A DNA stretch of 64,000 nucleotides from Zygaena filipendulae (GCA_907165275.2 OU015653.1:14290001-14354000), one strand, 5' to 3'. Positions 31,082 to 41,488 are shown, counted from the stretch's first letter. Numbers and translations are program-made. The notes: generated from the letters alone by a model not told the origin.

Positions 31082-34000
31082 TTACGAATGAGTTTCTCTC
31101 GCGTCAGCCAGCTTGATTTCATCGTAATGTAGCTTTACGTGGCGACGATTTACAAGTACTGAGAGGGTGTTATTCCCATGAATCTTGACGACTTTGTAGG
31201 GACCTTTCCACAGTGGGGATAGTGCTTTTCTTAATCGAAGATGGTTTTTTATAAAAACTTTATCACCTACTTTATATTTTATAGCTCGGCTTCTTTTATC
31301 ATAATGAGCTTTAGATATCCCTTTAGATTTAAGCATGTTCTCTATAGCTTTCTGGCGGGAATATGAGAGTCGTTGTTGTAAGATACGGACATAGTCAGGA
31401 TATGTTGCTTCGAGTGCAACGTCGTATATAGAGTCGGGTATGTGCGGTTTGTGTCCAAAGACTAATTCGTAAGGCGTATAGTTAGTGGTACAATGTACGG
31501 TAATATTATAAGTAAGCATTGCTGTGAATACGTATCGAGGCCAGTTCGTTTGGTTTTCGTCTACATATGATTTAAGGTACTCCTTAAGTGTGGAATGGCT
31601 CCTTTCAAGGGCACCTTGAGTTTGGGGATGATAAGCAGAGCACCAAAGTTGTTTGATCTTTAAGAAACTACATGTCTGTTTGAATAAGTCCGATGTAAAG
31701 TTAGTGCCTTGGTCCGTTAGGATGGATTTCGGGATTCCAAAGATTGAAATGTAATGCACGAGGCATTCAGCTGTCTCTGCTGCTGTAGCGTTGGGTATTG
31801 GATATGCTGTCGAGAATTTTGTCAAGTCGTCTTGTAACGTCAGTATGAAACGATGTTTCGCGTCTCCTGCTTCTGGTAAGGGGCCTACTACGTCTAGTGC
31901 TACTCTTTCAAAAGGTTGTGTTGACGTACTCGTTATTTGCATAGGGGCCCTATTTAGTCTTCTCAAAGCTTTATTGGTTTGGCAGGGTATGCATTTTTTT
32001 ACATAATTTTCAATATCGCTACGCATGTTCTTCCAGTAGTATTTTTCCTGGATGCGATTGAGCATCCGAACTGAACCTAGATGTCCGGCTATAGGTATAT
32101 CGTGGTTTTCCTTTAGTATTTGTGGAATCTCTGTGAGTGAAGGATAGATAATGCTATTTTTATATATATGAATCGTAAAGTTAGTATTATTGAACAAATA
32201 AAGGATCATATTATATAATTTGATGTATTGATGTTTGTCGTATGGATTTCTAAAGTCGGTTAAGGCAATTTCAGATTCGGATTGGGATATGTTATGTTTT
32301 ACAACTTCATTTCTAAATGATCTTAGACTTAGGTATATATCTTCGTAATTGCAGCTGTCGAAACAGTGGACTTTAATGAACAGTAAAAAGTATGTTTTGT
32401 TGTTTTGTTCGAATTTAATGTGTGAGAGAAGTGTTCTCTCTTCGTTGAGAACATCAGTATTTTGAAGGTTGCCTAGAATTTCCGCAATGTAATGGTTTGA
32501 TTCGTCCATGTCTATGGAGGTTGGTATCGCTATAATTTTTGCTTTTGTTTTTAGGATGTTTTCATTATGTTCGTGTATAACGACATTGGATTTGAAAGAT
32601 TTGTCATTGATAGATTTGAGGAATTTGCTATATGAAACATCTTGAGGGCTATCATTCAAAGGGTCAATTGGAATACCAGGCATGTCTGGTGACTCATTCC
32701 TGGTTTCGATTACAGGGTCGTTTGTTTCTTGAGGTAGATTTAACTCTTCCAGATCTGTTAATTCTGGTAGTACGTCAGGAGGTTGAAACAGATTATCAGT
32801 CGTTGGTGAGAAAGACGGGAGTGTGTCAGGGTTAAGAAGGTCCTCTAAGGTGGGTGAATTAGTAGTTGGTTCAGGAGTTTCGTCGTTGTTTCCAGGTTCT
32901 AAGGATATTCCTGTCTGAATGGGGTTGACAGGATAACGAGAGAGGGCGTCGGCGTTACTATTCATTTTGCCTTTCTTATATTCTACTTCGTATTCGAACT
33001 CTTCTAATTTTAAACGCCATCTTACTAATCTGGAGCCAGGTTCTTTACAATTGAAAAGCCATTTTAACGGCCTATGGTCAGTGACGATTTTGAATCGTCT
33101 ACCGAATAAATAAGGACGGAACTCTTTTGTTCCATAGATAATTGCTAAACATTCTTTTTCCGTAACAGGGTAATTGCATTCCGTTTTATTAAGAGTACGG
33201 GAGGCGAAAGCAATGGGTAAATCTTTTCCGACTTCTCCCTGAGATAGAATTGCTGATATCGCATAATTTGATGCGTCACAAGTTAAAACAAATGGTTTGG
33301 TAAAGTCTGGGTATACGAGAATAGGGGCTGTTATTAATTTGGATTTAAGGGTTTCAAAGGCGACTTGTTGTTCATTTTCCCAGGCAAATGGCGTGTCCTT
33401 CTTTAAAAGAGAAGTTAATGGTTTAGATATTTTGGAGAACTCTGGGATGAATCTTCTATAGTAAGAGACGAGACCTAAAAAGGATTTAATGTCCTTTGGC
33501 GAGGTAGGAACGGGATAATCGCGAACAGCTTTAGTTTTTGCAGGGTCAGGTTTGACACCGTTCTCGGTTATAACATGACCTAAGTAACCTACCTCCTTTC
33601 TCAGGAATTCGCATTTATCTGCTTGGAGTTTAAGGTTAAATCTACGAAGTCTCTGGAAAACAGATGAGAGGTTTTTCATGTGGGAAGTGAGGTTATTTGA
33701 GTAGATTACGATATCATCTAAATAAACGAAGCATCTTTCTCCTTGAAGACCCGAGAGTACGTTGTTCATCAACCTCTGAAAAGTGGCTGGGGCATTCTTT
33801 AGCCCAAACGGCATCCTATTGAATTCAAAATGTCCTTGCGGGACGTTAAATGCTGTTTTGCAGGAATCCTGTTTCGCCATTGGGATTTGGTGGAACCCAG
33901 AGCAAAGGTCAAGGGTCGAGAAGTATTTTGACTGTCCTAGTTGGTCAAGAATTTCTGTAATGTTAGGAATAGGGTAAGTGTCTCCTATGGTCATGTCATT

Positions 34001-35509
34001 GAGTTTCCTGTAGTCTATAACAATACGCCATTTTTGTTTACCAGACGCGTCGAGTTTCTTAGGTACTACCCATATGGGTGCTGACCATGGGGATGAGGAT
34101 GGTTTTATTATTTTGTCATCTAACATTTTGTTGATCTGGACTTCTACTTCTTTTTTATGGCATTCAGGGAACCTGTAAGACTTAACGTGAACTGGTTGGT
34201 CGGAAGTAGTTTGAATTCTATGTTCAAGGGCTTCAGTTGCCGTTAAAAGTTCGCCAGGTAAGTGGAAGATATCAGAGAATTGTGAACAGACTTCCCTAAG
34301 CGATTTGTCTTCTTCTTTATTGAGGTGAGAAGTGCGAAGTAGTTTTAAGATTTCTTTGGTTCTTTCTAAGCTACTTGGATTGTGTGGAGTAGTAATTTCT
34401 TCGTTGTCTTCGATTGGGCACAAGGTCAATAATAAATTCGAGATTAGAGGAACAGGCTTGTCGGAGATATTTGCAACTGATATATTTATTCTATTATTGG
34501 ATTTTACTCTAACAAGACAATTAGCTACGAGCAATGAATCGGATAAATGTTGGTCGAGGATAACTCCTTCTCCTAATTCAGGGTTTTTTATGGAGCATTC
34601 TATTATTGCTTCACTTCTTGGAGGTATGATGTAGGAAGGTTCGTTAAAACATAGTGCTACTTTATGTTTGCTTATTTCTAGACATCCTGAGGTATAGTCA
34701 ATTTTACAATTATGTGCACTGAGGAAATCATTACCTATTATTCCATCGTAGGGAATGGCGGTTTGATCGAGGACATGAAAAATATGTTCTACGGAATTAT
34801 CGTCTGAAAATAGTAGATTGAGGTGTAAATGACCTTGGCTTTTTATTGATGTTGCTCCTATACCGACAACAGTGATTATTTTGTTACAAAGACGTGCTTT
34901 TCCTTGTATGCTGGATTTTTTTATGATACTGATGCTGGCTCCGGTGTCTATTAAAAAGGATAAGGGTTTGTTATTGCACACGGAGGATTTAGTATTTACG
35001 AAAGGCAAGTATCTCTCACTCGCGATGACTTCGAATATAGAATTAGGATTATCATTGATTATGTTGCAAAGGAATTGGATGTCTGAGCCGCTTGTTTGGG
35101 GCTGATTACCCGTGTGGTACTCAGATGAGCCGCTTATTTGGGGCTGGTTACCCGTGTGGTGCTCGTTATTGAAATTATTAAATGAGCCGCTTATTTGGGG
35201 CTGGATACCCGTGTGGTGCTCTTTACTAGATGAGCCGCTTATTTGGGGCTGGTTACCCGTGTGGTGCTCGTTATTGAAATTATTAAATGAGCCGCTTATT
35301 TGGGGCTGGATACCCGTGTGGTGCTCGTTATTGAAATTATTAAATGAGCCGCTTATTTGGGGCTGGTTACCCTTGTGGTACTCATTATTGGATTTAGATT
35401 TGATTTTGATGCGCGATTTTTGAATTGGAATTTGGGAGGATGGTGCGCTGGTGTCTAGCTTTATTTTTGGGCTCGGGCGACACCGAATCGAACCCGGTTT
35501 TAGTTTAAA
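31082..35509 (-). CDS. pol: pol polyprotein (protease, RT, RNase H, integrase), -1 frame
   Basis: This frame is open from the slippery site at 35509 to the stop at 31082, about 1475 codons. It has no usable start of its own, so it is expressed as Gag-Pol. The N-terminal linker holds an in-frame tandem repeat (35085-35400). Counting from 35008, the aspartic protease DTGAS is at residue 21. Reverse transcriptase follows with the catalytic YLDD at 429-432. RNase H begins near the CDAS at 577, and the integrase HHCC finger (HLG...CIPCQ) lies near 960-1000. The DDE core follows, with DVVGPL, TDQGTNF and the glutamate in GALERSHS. No stop or frameshift is present. The stop lies 61 bases before the env ATG. 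Confidence 0.95.
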   Translation of the reverse strand, partial: FKLKPGSIRCRPSPKIKLDTSAPSSQIPIQKSRIKIKSKSNNEYHKGNQPQISGSFNNFNNEHHTGIQPQISGSFNNFNNEHHTGNQPQISGSSSKEHHTGIQPQISGSFNNFNNEHHTGNQPQISGSSEYHTGNQPQTSGSDIQFLCNIINDNPNSIFEVIASERYLPFVNTKSSVCNNKPLSFLIDTGASISIIKKSSIQGKARLCNKIITVVGIGATSIKSQGHLHLNLLFSDDNSVEHIFHVLDQTAIPYDGIIGNDFLSAHNCKIDYTSGCLEISKHKVALCFNEPSYIIPPRSEAIIECSIKNPELGEGVILDQHLSDSLLVANCLVRVKSNNRINISVANISDKPVPLISNLLLTLCPIEDNEEITTPHNPSSLERTKEILKLLRTSHLNKEEDKSLREVCSQFSDIFHLPGELLTATEALEHRIQTTSDQPVHVKSYRFPECHKKEVEVQINKMLDDKIIKPSSSPWSAPIWVVPKKLDASGKQKWRIVIDYRKLNDMTIGDTYPIPNITEILDQLGQSKYFSTLDLCSGFHQIPMAKQDSCKTAFNVPQGHFEFNRMPFGLKNAPATFQRLMNNVLSGLQGERCFVYLDDIVIYSNNLTSHMKNLSSVFQRLRRFNLKLQADKCEFLRKEVGYLGHVITENGVKPDPAKTKAVRDYPVPTSPKDIKSFLGLVSYYRRFIPEFSKISKPLTSLLKKDTPFAWENEQQVAFETLKSKLITAPILVYPDFTKPFVLTCDASNYAISAILSQGEVGKDLPIAFASRTLNKTECNYPVTEKECLAIIYGTKEFRPYLFGRRFKIVTDHRPLKWLFNCKEPGSRLVRWRLKLEEFEYEVEYKKGKMNSNADALSRYPVNPIQTGISLEPGNNDETPEPTTNSPTLEDLLNPDTLPSFSPTTDNLFQPPDVLPELTDLEELNLPQETNDPVIETRNESPDMPGIPIDPLNDSPQDVSYSKFLKSINDKSFKSNVVIHEHNENILKTKAKIIAIPTSIDMDESNHYIAEILGNLQNTDVLNEERTLLSHIKFEQNNKTYFLLFIKVHCFDSCNYEDIYLSLRSFRNEVVKHNISQSESEIALTDFRNPYDKHQYIKLYNMILYLFNNTNFTIHIYKNSIIYPSLTEIPQILKENHDIPIAGHLGSVRMLNRIQEKYYWKNMRSDIENYVKKCIPCQTNKALRRLNRAPMQITSTSTQPFERVALDVVGPLPEAGDAKHRFILTLQDDLTKFSTAYPIPNATAAETAECLVHYISIFGIPKSILTDQGTNFTSDLFKQTCSFLKIKQLWCSAYHPQTQGALERSHSTLKEYLKSYVDENQTNWPRYVFTAMLTYNITVHCTTNYTPYELVFGHKPHIPDSIYDVALEATYPDYVRILQQRLSYSRQKAIENMLKSKGISKAHYDKRSRAIKYKVGDKVFIKNHLRLRKALSPLWKGPYKVVKIHGNNTLSVLVNRRHVKLHYDEIKLADARETHS
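35085..35400 (-). repeat. In-frame coding minisatellite in pol linker
   Basis: Six imperfect units begin at 35085, 35127, 35184, 35232, 35289 and 35346, spaced 42, 57, 48, 57 and 57 bases. All spacings are multiples of three. On the minus strand each encodes a variant of EHHTGNQPQISGS plus an FNNFNN- or SSK-type spacer. It lies between the frameshift site and the protease. Confidence 0.9.
35469..35509 (-). promoter_or_regulatory. -1 ribosomal frameshift signal for gag-pol
   Basis: On the minus strand the last gag codons are gaT TTA AAC TAA. They contain the canonical slippery heptamer T-TTA-AAC (35503-35509) one codon before the stop. After a 7-base spacer (35496-35502) a 7-bp stem forms between gggttcg (35489-35495) and cgagccc (35469-35475), with one G-U pair and a 13-base loop. 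Slipping back one base enters the pol frame exactly where it opens. Confidence 0.85.
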
Positions 35510-36420
35510 TCAGTTTCGTCTACTCCCTGATCTGTTTCTTGTGGATTTTGGATTGTAGAATCACCGGTGTTCATGAAATTTATCTGACGAGACTGATTTG
35601 GGAAGTTTCCGAAGCGCTTGTTGTTGTATTCCCGTTTGCGGCACTGTTCGATTGTGTGCCCAGGTATTTTACAGTATCTACAAACAATTGGGGAATAGTT
35701 TGGACGATCGGGATTACGTCTTGGCGTGTACGTTTCTGTTGGTCTAGTCGGTTGGTTAGGTCTTCTATACGAATTTTGTCCGGTGGATCTAGGCGATCCA
35801 CTTTGGGTATTTTGAAATCTGGAATTAGCGAATTGCGATCTTTTTTCTTCCGCTTTGGCAATGTTTATTGCTTCATTAAGTGTTTTAGGATCTTTGCAAA
35901 CGATAACTGTGGATAATTTTGGATTAATCCCCATAATAAACGCGTTGAGGGCAAGATCTTGTATAGCCGCAATGCGTCCGGAAAGTTCAGTTTTGTTAGT
36001 ACAGGATATAGTTATTTCGGCTAACAATTGAGATAGTATCGATTCTACTTTAAGGGAAAATTGGTTTACAGTTTCAGTTGAGGCCTGTCGGCTCTCTTGT
36101 AAGTCAGTCAGTAGGTGAGCGTAGTGTTTACGTTCTCCGAATTGCGTTTTTAGGAATTCCTTGAGTGAAATCCATGTTTCGAATACTTTAATGGAACAGG
36201 CAGTTTCCGCTTTGCCTTCTAATTGACTTATAATATATTTTAAAACAATTGATTTTTGGCTGGTTGAGGCTAGATCTATGGCATTCGTGCAATTATTTAG
36301 GAACGCTGTTAGTCTTTCTCTGTTGCCATCGAATGGTTTGATAAACTTTAAAATTACACAAGTAGGTGTTTCCGAAACAACTAATTTGGGTATAGAATCT
36401 TTCTGTTGATCTTGACTCAT
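35500..36420 (-). CDS. gag: gag (capsid/nucleocapsid) of the errantivirus-like element
   Basis: 306 residues from the ATG at 36418-36420. The N-terminal half is helical and matches the retrotransposon Gag/capsid type (FIKPFDGNRERLTAFLNN, then WISLKEFLKTQFGERKH). The C-terminal part is basic and rich in Pro, Arg and Asn. A single CCHC zinc knuckle, C-x2-C-x4-H-x4-C, lies at residues 247-260 (CRYCKIPGHTIEQC) and would bind genomic RNA. The gene stops with TAA one codon after the slippery site, so most product is Gag and a fraction is Gag-Pol. The frame is intact. Confidence 0.95.
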   Translation of the reverse strand: MSQDQQKDSIPKLVVSETPTCVILKFIKPFDGNRERLTAFLNNCTNAIDLASTSQKSIVLKYIISQLEGKAETACSIKVFETWISLKEFLKTQFGERKHYAHLLTDLQESRQASTETVNQFSLKVESILSQLLAEITISCTNKTELSGRIAAIQDLALNAFIMGINPKLSTVIVCKDPKTLNEAINIAKAEEKRSQFANSRFQNTQSGSPRSTGQNSYRRPNQPTRPTETYTPRRNPDRPNYSPIVCRYCKIPGHTIEQCRKREYNNKRFGNFPNQSRQINFMNTGDSTIQNPQETDQGVDETDLN

Positions 36421-37055
36421 TTTGACGGATTAATAAAATAATTAGCGGACAAAGAAGTGGTATGAGCTAAGTTCGTAGAACGGAGACAGTAGTTAAGTAC
36501 GGATGTTGCTTACTTTGTTGCGCGACTAAGATACACCTATGTTCCGAGAATTCGTCGACACTGATAAATAATTGTTTAGACAACGCGTGCCTCGACGCGA
36601 GTCGAAAGGATGGATATAGACGAGAGATAACAAAGTACACAACTTATTCTAACTAGAATAGTATCACTTCACGATTTATAAATGCAAATACGATATAATT
36701 AATGTCTTCATAGAGTTCTAGTAATAAGGATCGAGACTCACAGTAGAAGTAGGCTTGGAATTTGCATGCTGCAGGAATTGAAGTAGTGTTCTGCGATGTC
36801 TGGCTCGTCGGTGCTGGACAACAGTCGAGGTGATGCCGGGTTTCGGCAACGGTTGTTCCTCTGGGTGCGCCGCTTACCGCACAGTGGACGATGACTAGAT
36901 GATGGAGATGAGCACAAGGTGTGCGTAGGATTTTCTGCAGGACACTTGGATGTTGACGATGATGATGGTGATGAGTTCAGGTCACTGGGTTCTTTTTCAC
37001 GATAACACTAACACTTTCACTTGAGGCGTTCCCGGATCTCTTTCAGATCCCTTAA
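36421..37055 (-). other. Untranslated leader of the errantivirus-like element
   Basis: It lies between the primer site and the gag ATG. It contains a good splice donor (tgcG|GTAAGC, GT at 36876-36877) that could pair with the env acceptor near 31023. No other coding frame is supported. Confidence 0.6.
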
Positions 37056-37065
37056 GCTGCCACCA
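37056..37065 (-). promoter_or_regulatory. Probable tRNA primer-binding site (tRNA-Leu type)
   Basis: TGGTGGCAGC lies one base inside the 5' LTR. It is complementary to a tRNA 3' end GCTGCCACCA, as in leucine tRNAs of the GGTAGC type. Complementarity stops after ten bases, so the match is short. Confidence 0.5.
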
Positions 37066-37066
37066 A

Positions 37067-37356
37067 TGTTATGAGGTCACTTTAGAAACACTTTTTAAAA
37101 AAAGATGTTTATTATACACATAAATGATTTATTAAATAATTGGGAACTTTAGATAATAATAGAGTTAGTTTAAGCAAATAGATTATGAACTAGTAATAGA
37201 GCAACCCAAAGTCATGGGGAACCGTCCGTGACGGAGACTCGACCTGAACTGCCGGATGGACTGGCGATGCGCAGGAGTTAGAGATTGCTAGCTAAGCAGT
37301 ATTAGATGAGGGGAGCGTGACGTAAGGGGGTTAGGGTGCATTGCATAGGTATAACA
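37067..37356 (-). repeat. 5' LTR of the errantivirus-like element
   Basis: 290 bp, no difference found from 28852-29141. It is flanked on the outside by GTAC (37357-37360). It would carry the promoter and transcription start of the element. Confidence 0.93.
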
Positions 37357-37360
37357 GTAC

Positions 37361-37734
37361 CATAGATCAAAGGTAAATCTATTATGGAACTTATAAGCAC
37401 AAACATACATTGAAACAGACCTAAATAGAAAAATAAATTGTAAAAAAAAGGTTTGGCCTCTAACGAGGAAAATTAAAAAAGAACGAGGAGCTATATGAAT
37501 ACGACCCTGTTGCAGTCCTTATACTATGCCATAGACTAAAAGGCTTTTTCCTTTATACTCGATGTATCGGGTAGCGAAAGGGGCAATACATTCAATGACG
37601 TGTCATACTCCTGCAGGCCAAATGATGCCGCGCAAATTGCTAGCCTTTATTTGATAACTTCACTTGACGTCTGCTGTATGACAGATTAGCACTCCGAAAA
37701 TCAAAAGGTCTGATACCCGGTGGTGGTGGACTTT
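37361..37734. other. Non-coding stretch
   Basis: Nothing recognised. Confidence 0.3.
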
Positions 37735-37892
37735 GAAAAACGCAGGGTTCCACTTTTCAGTCCGAACGTATGTCTTATCTATATTTAAAAATAACACATG
37801 TTCATCAAACAAAGTCCACTTCCACCGGGAATCGAACCCGGAGCCTCTTATTAGCGGGTAGGCATGGTGACCTATTATGCCAATCGGGTCGT
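37735..37892 (-). mobile_element. tRNA-headed SINE copy
   Basis: Minus strand, same head as 6300-6441. The B-box GGTTCGATTCC lies at about 37833-37843, the A-box region is altered (ggcataataggtcac), and the body ends near cgcagggttcc. It is diverged from the first copy. Confidence 0.6.
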
Positions 37893-38530
37893 AACTTTAA
37901 GGTCACCTCATCTACCATACTTCATACCTGTGGCACAGCTTATGATCGGTGTATCGACATGACGGAAACTAGCAATTACCGGTTAATGAAATGATTTTAC
38001 TCTTCCAACTAAGTCGAAGAAAATTTACTTCAACCGCGCGTTAAATACATATTTTTATAAATCAGCAACAATTTTCTCAGATAACCTAGAATCTGGATAG
38101 ACCAAACTGAAATTAGCATTTTTTATACCAACTGTAACAAAATAGCAGTTGGTGAGCCGAGGCGAGGCGCGACGCGGCGCAGACATGGCGCCCCGCATGG
38201 CTCGACAAAAGAAAACTTTTTTCATTTTGCACGAAAACATCCGACTATTATTTGCTTCGCGAAGTTGTTTAGCCATTTGTAAATGTTACATAACAATGGG
38301 CAGTGTAACTTTATTTTGAATGGCCGACTTGATTTCGGTAACGAAGCATAATATAACAATAACGCTGCTAAACTCTGTGTGGGTAGGCTGTGATTTCGCA
38401 ATTTTCTATCTGATCAGAGGTGGGATGAATTTGATTTGAAAATACCCTATTACCACGGCAACTGGATTTCAAGTGAGGCTGCCGAGAAGTTAACAGTCAC
38501 GTCGTTATGTGGATTGTTTGCATTTGGTGA
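37893..38530. other. Non-coding stretch
   Basis: Contains a GC-rich gagccgaggcgaggcgcgacg patch near 38155. A fragment (ctggatttcaagtgaggctgccgag, 38461-38485) also occurs at 46670-46694. Confidence 0.35.
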
Positions 38531-38596
38531 GTATAAAAAAAAAAAAAACATACATACAATCGAACATAGAACCTCCTCCTTTTTGGAAGTCGGTTA
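38531..38596 (-). mobile_element. 5' fragment of the 'accgacttccaaaa' repeat
   Basis: Reverse complement of the first 65 bases of the repeat at 51299 (accgacttccaaaaaggagg, then atgttcgattgtatgtatg). The rest is absent. Confidence 0.65.
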
Positions 38597-39998
38597 ATAA
38601 TATACATACACACACAGCTGGATAGTGTATTAATACATACAGATAAATCTGTTACAAACATGATTTAGCCTAGCATTAAACTTAGCATGCCAGACTATGA
38701 TTTGATTGTTGTAATGGATAATGTCTAATAAAGAGTTTAAAAACAGTGACACCTTCCCTTCGCAGTTCGTGCCTGTTTAAGATATAAAAGCAAAAAAGCA
38801 AGCGTCACCTATAGAACCCACCAACCTACAGTCTGGGGCGAGGTGATATTTTTAACTATTTTGAAACATTAAAGACAGAACCATCCATCTATCTACAAAC
38901 TTGGCTTAATTAGATGTAGCTGGTGGAGTGAAAGTTCACACAAAGGCCTCGTCCAAAGAGGATTTCAAAGGAAACTATAAATAACTTATTAGTTTATTGA
39001 TTAAAAGTATAAATAGTGTGGCCCTAGCAGTTTATCTTTCAGTGATTTCATGTTTTATAAGTTTTTGGCAAACGGGCAATGCATTTTTATGATCCAGTGC
39101 AGTTTTTTAGGTGAGTTTATTCCTACTAATATTATAAACGAGTTTGAGTATAAAAAGGCTCAAGGGTTTTGAATAACATTCAGCATATAGAATACGTATT
39201 GGATAAACACATTACGATACTTTTTATCTTAAATGAGAGAGTTTTGAAGGAGATCCCGTAATTTCCGAAAGCAGATGAATATCGAGTCACTGACCATTTC
39301 AAGCATGGTAAAATACACGGTCATTAGAAAACTGTCAAAACTTCTCACCTTTTCTCTTGTGAATAAAGCAAGTAGTAGCAAGAAACAAATAATATTAAGC
39401 CTTCTATACACAAAGTACTATTGATGGTTTTCTTATTCACTTCATCCGTAAATAGTTAACAGGCAAATACGTATAAATGTCTTCGACTATCCAGTTTCCT
39501 GCCAAAAAAATTTAAATAAAATATAAATGTAAAAGTTCTAATTCTGAACAATTGTATTTATATGTTATATTAGTAAAATTGAAGCAAACGGTAATAAATA
39601 AAAATGGGAAGAAAAAGTTAAATTCAACGGGATTAAATTTAATTAATATTTGTTTAGATATACGTATTTTGTTTTCGCTACTTAGAAAGACAGCAAAACT
39701 TAGGTGTTGATCGATATATAGTTTTACTTTACCAGTTCTAATATGGTCGAGTACAGAGGACGACTCGACTCGACTCTATCTACGACTCTACCGCCCGGAA
39801 CACTACACTCCGGATCGTCCGTGGTCCGGACACCGGATGCACAGCCTCCTGCCTCACTAAGCGTGTCACAGGAGCCGTTAAGACGTCTATTAGTGTCCGT
39901 CCGGGTCGCATACTCAAACATCTAACCCGGACTACGTCACGGCAGCGGCCAATCAATGAGAATAGCGGCACGTTGTGCAATTATTGCATCGTTTTATT
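38597..39998. other. Non-coding stretch
   Basis: 39121-39220 starts like the Helitron-like repeat (tcctactaatattataaacg) but loses similarity. A GC-rich island at 39745-39960 contains short palindromes and no splice-bounded frame. Confidence 0.35.
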
Positions 39999-40095
39999 AT
40001 CTCCAAGCCCCCTTAGCCATGTTGATATTCTGTAATAGTTAACAGTATAGAAAACTAAAGAACGCATCGTCATGACACGTGGTCATATTATATGG
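39999..40095. mobile_element. Half copy of foldback MITE (gactaagggggc family)
   Basis: It is inverted relative to 17661-17805, with shared agcccccttagccatgttga and atagaaaactaaagaacg. Confidence 0.45.
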
Positions 40096-40111
40096 TATAG
40101 GTGTGTACTTA

Positions 40112-40313
40112 TCTATACTAATATTATAAAAAGCAAAAGTTTGTGAGTCTGTGACGTTGTAGGGGGTAATCCCTGGATCTGCTGAACCGATTTTGAAAAT
40201 TCTTTCATTTATAGAAAGCTACAGTGATCTTGAGTGTTATAGGGTACTTTTTATCCCGGAATTCCCGCGAGAACTCCGAAATTACCGCGGGTGAAACCGC
40301 GGGGGTTAGCTAG
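40112..40313 (+). mobile_element. Helitron-like repeat, full length
   Basis: A|TCTATACTAATATTATAAAA to TTAGCTAG|T, with the perfect hairpin CCGCGG-gtgaaa-CCGCGG before the end. The body belongs to the ttgaaaattctttcattt type. Confidence 0.75.
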
Positions 40314-41362
40314 TTACAAATGAAAAGGACCTATAGTTGTTAACGTAACAGACAACAGTAGTATAGCTAGTATAACTAAGAGTTTGGCATCAGGTAGCGA
40401 TCTGTGCCAATGTCCAAACGTAATAATTATTAAATTGATTTTGTTCCATATCGTTAGTATTTTGTATGTTTTTTCTTAGCTCGTAAACTATTCAAACAGT
40501 TATTATATACAACGTGTTAATGAATTAACTGAAAACCTGATACACCCCATTTAAAAAAATAAACAACAATATGATTAAAATATATTTAATGTCCAAAAAA
40601 ATTATACTTTAAAAGTTATTCAACATTAGTTTGGAGGTGACCTATCTACGAAATTCCAAGCGCTACGCCCGCGCCTACCGGTATGAATTTCTTGCTGCGG
40701 GCGGCGTACGCGCCAAATATTGTATTATAAATAATTTAGACATGGGCTAGTAAAAATGAAAAAATATAACCTATATTAAAACATAGTGCGATCGATTCGC
40801 TAGTTGATTCTGAGCAAACTACTTTCTAGTTTTCAGTTAATTCATTAACACGTTGTATAAAGGAAACTAGCTATAACCATAAACACCTGTGGTATAGACT
40901 AGTTACATAGTTTTATTTCGCTATGGTTTCTGTGATGGTAAAATTTTCTGTATAATTTGCCGATTCAGCAACAATACCTACACAGTACATACATTTGGTC
41001 AGTTTGTGTGCACGCACCGAGCTATTTGACCGGAAATGCGAATTACAAGCATACCTACCTACAGCTGTATTGTGGCGAACGTATATTGAAAACAGAACTC
41101 TAAATTTAAATCGCACAAACATTATTGGAAATTCCATATTAGCAAAATGCATTAACCGTGTGAGTGTGCTACAATATAAAGCACAAATAAAATATTTAAA
41201 GTTATTTTTATTCAAATAATATCACAACAAAAATCTCAATGAGAGTATAGCTAAAATCGTGCAACAATGAGCTTTCCCTACTCTTATTTTTAGGTTCTTA
41301 AAGCATTTTTTTAATTTCTGTGATAGATTACAGGAAAACTGCTTTTAGAATATTATTTATTT
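40314..41362. other. Non-coding stretch
   Basis: No gene or clear repeat recognised. Confidence 0.3.
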
Positions 41363-41488
41363 ATTATTTATGTCATAGGGGGCAAACGGGCAAGTGGTAC
41401 ACCTGATGGTAAGTGATTACCGCCGCCCATGGACATCTGCAACACCAGAAGGCATGCAGGTGCGTTGCCGACCTGGAATGGGGATGAG
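41363..41488 (-). mobile_element. A-tailed retroposon copy (gtcataggggg family)
   Basis: The best-preserved copy: gtcatagggggcaaacgggc through gcgttgccgacctggaatgg. A TTTA-rich tract lies on the left, where the tail would be. Confidence 0.65.

Larger units (their letters stand above)
28852..37356 (-). mobile_element. Complete Ty3/Gypsy errantivirus-like element
   Basis: The 8505-bp provirus-like element is on the minus strand. Two 290-bp LTRs, TGTTAT...ATAACA, show no difference on reading. The target duplication is GTAC at 28848-28851 and 37357-37360. Internal order, 5' to 3' on the minus strand: tRNA-primer site, leader with splice donor, gag, -1 frameshift signal, pol (protease, RT, RNase H, integrase), env. 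Three genes with an F-like env place it in the errantivirus group of insect Gypsy elements. Identical LTRs mean very recent insertion. The only obvious lesion is a frameshift in env. Confidence 0.95.

Noticed and set aside
35085..35400. Regularly spaced repeats resembling a CRISPR array
   Set aside because: Eukaryotic context, spacers are themselves repeated, units are in frame with pol.
35112..35423. Repetitive open frame on the plus strand (EPLIWGW units)
   Set aside because: It is the antisense reading of the tandem repeat inside pol.
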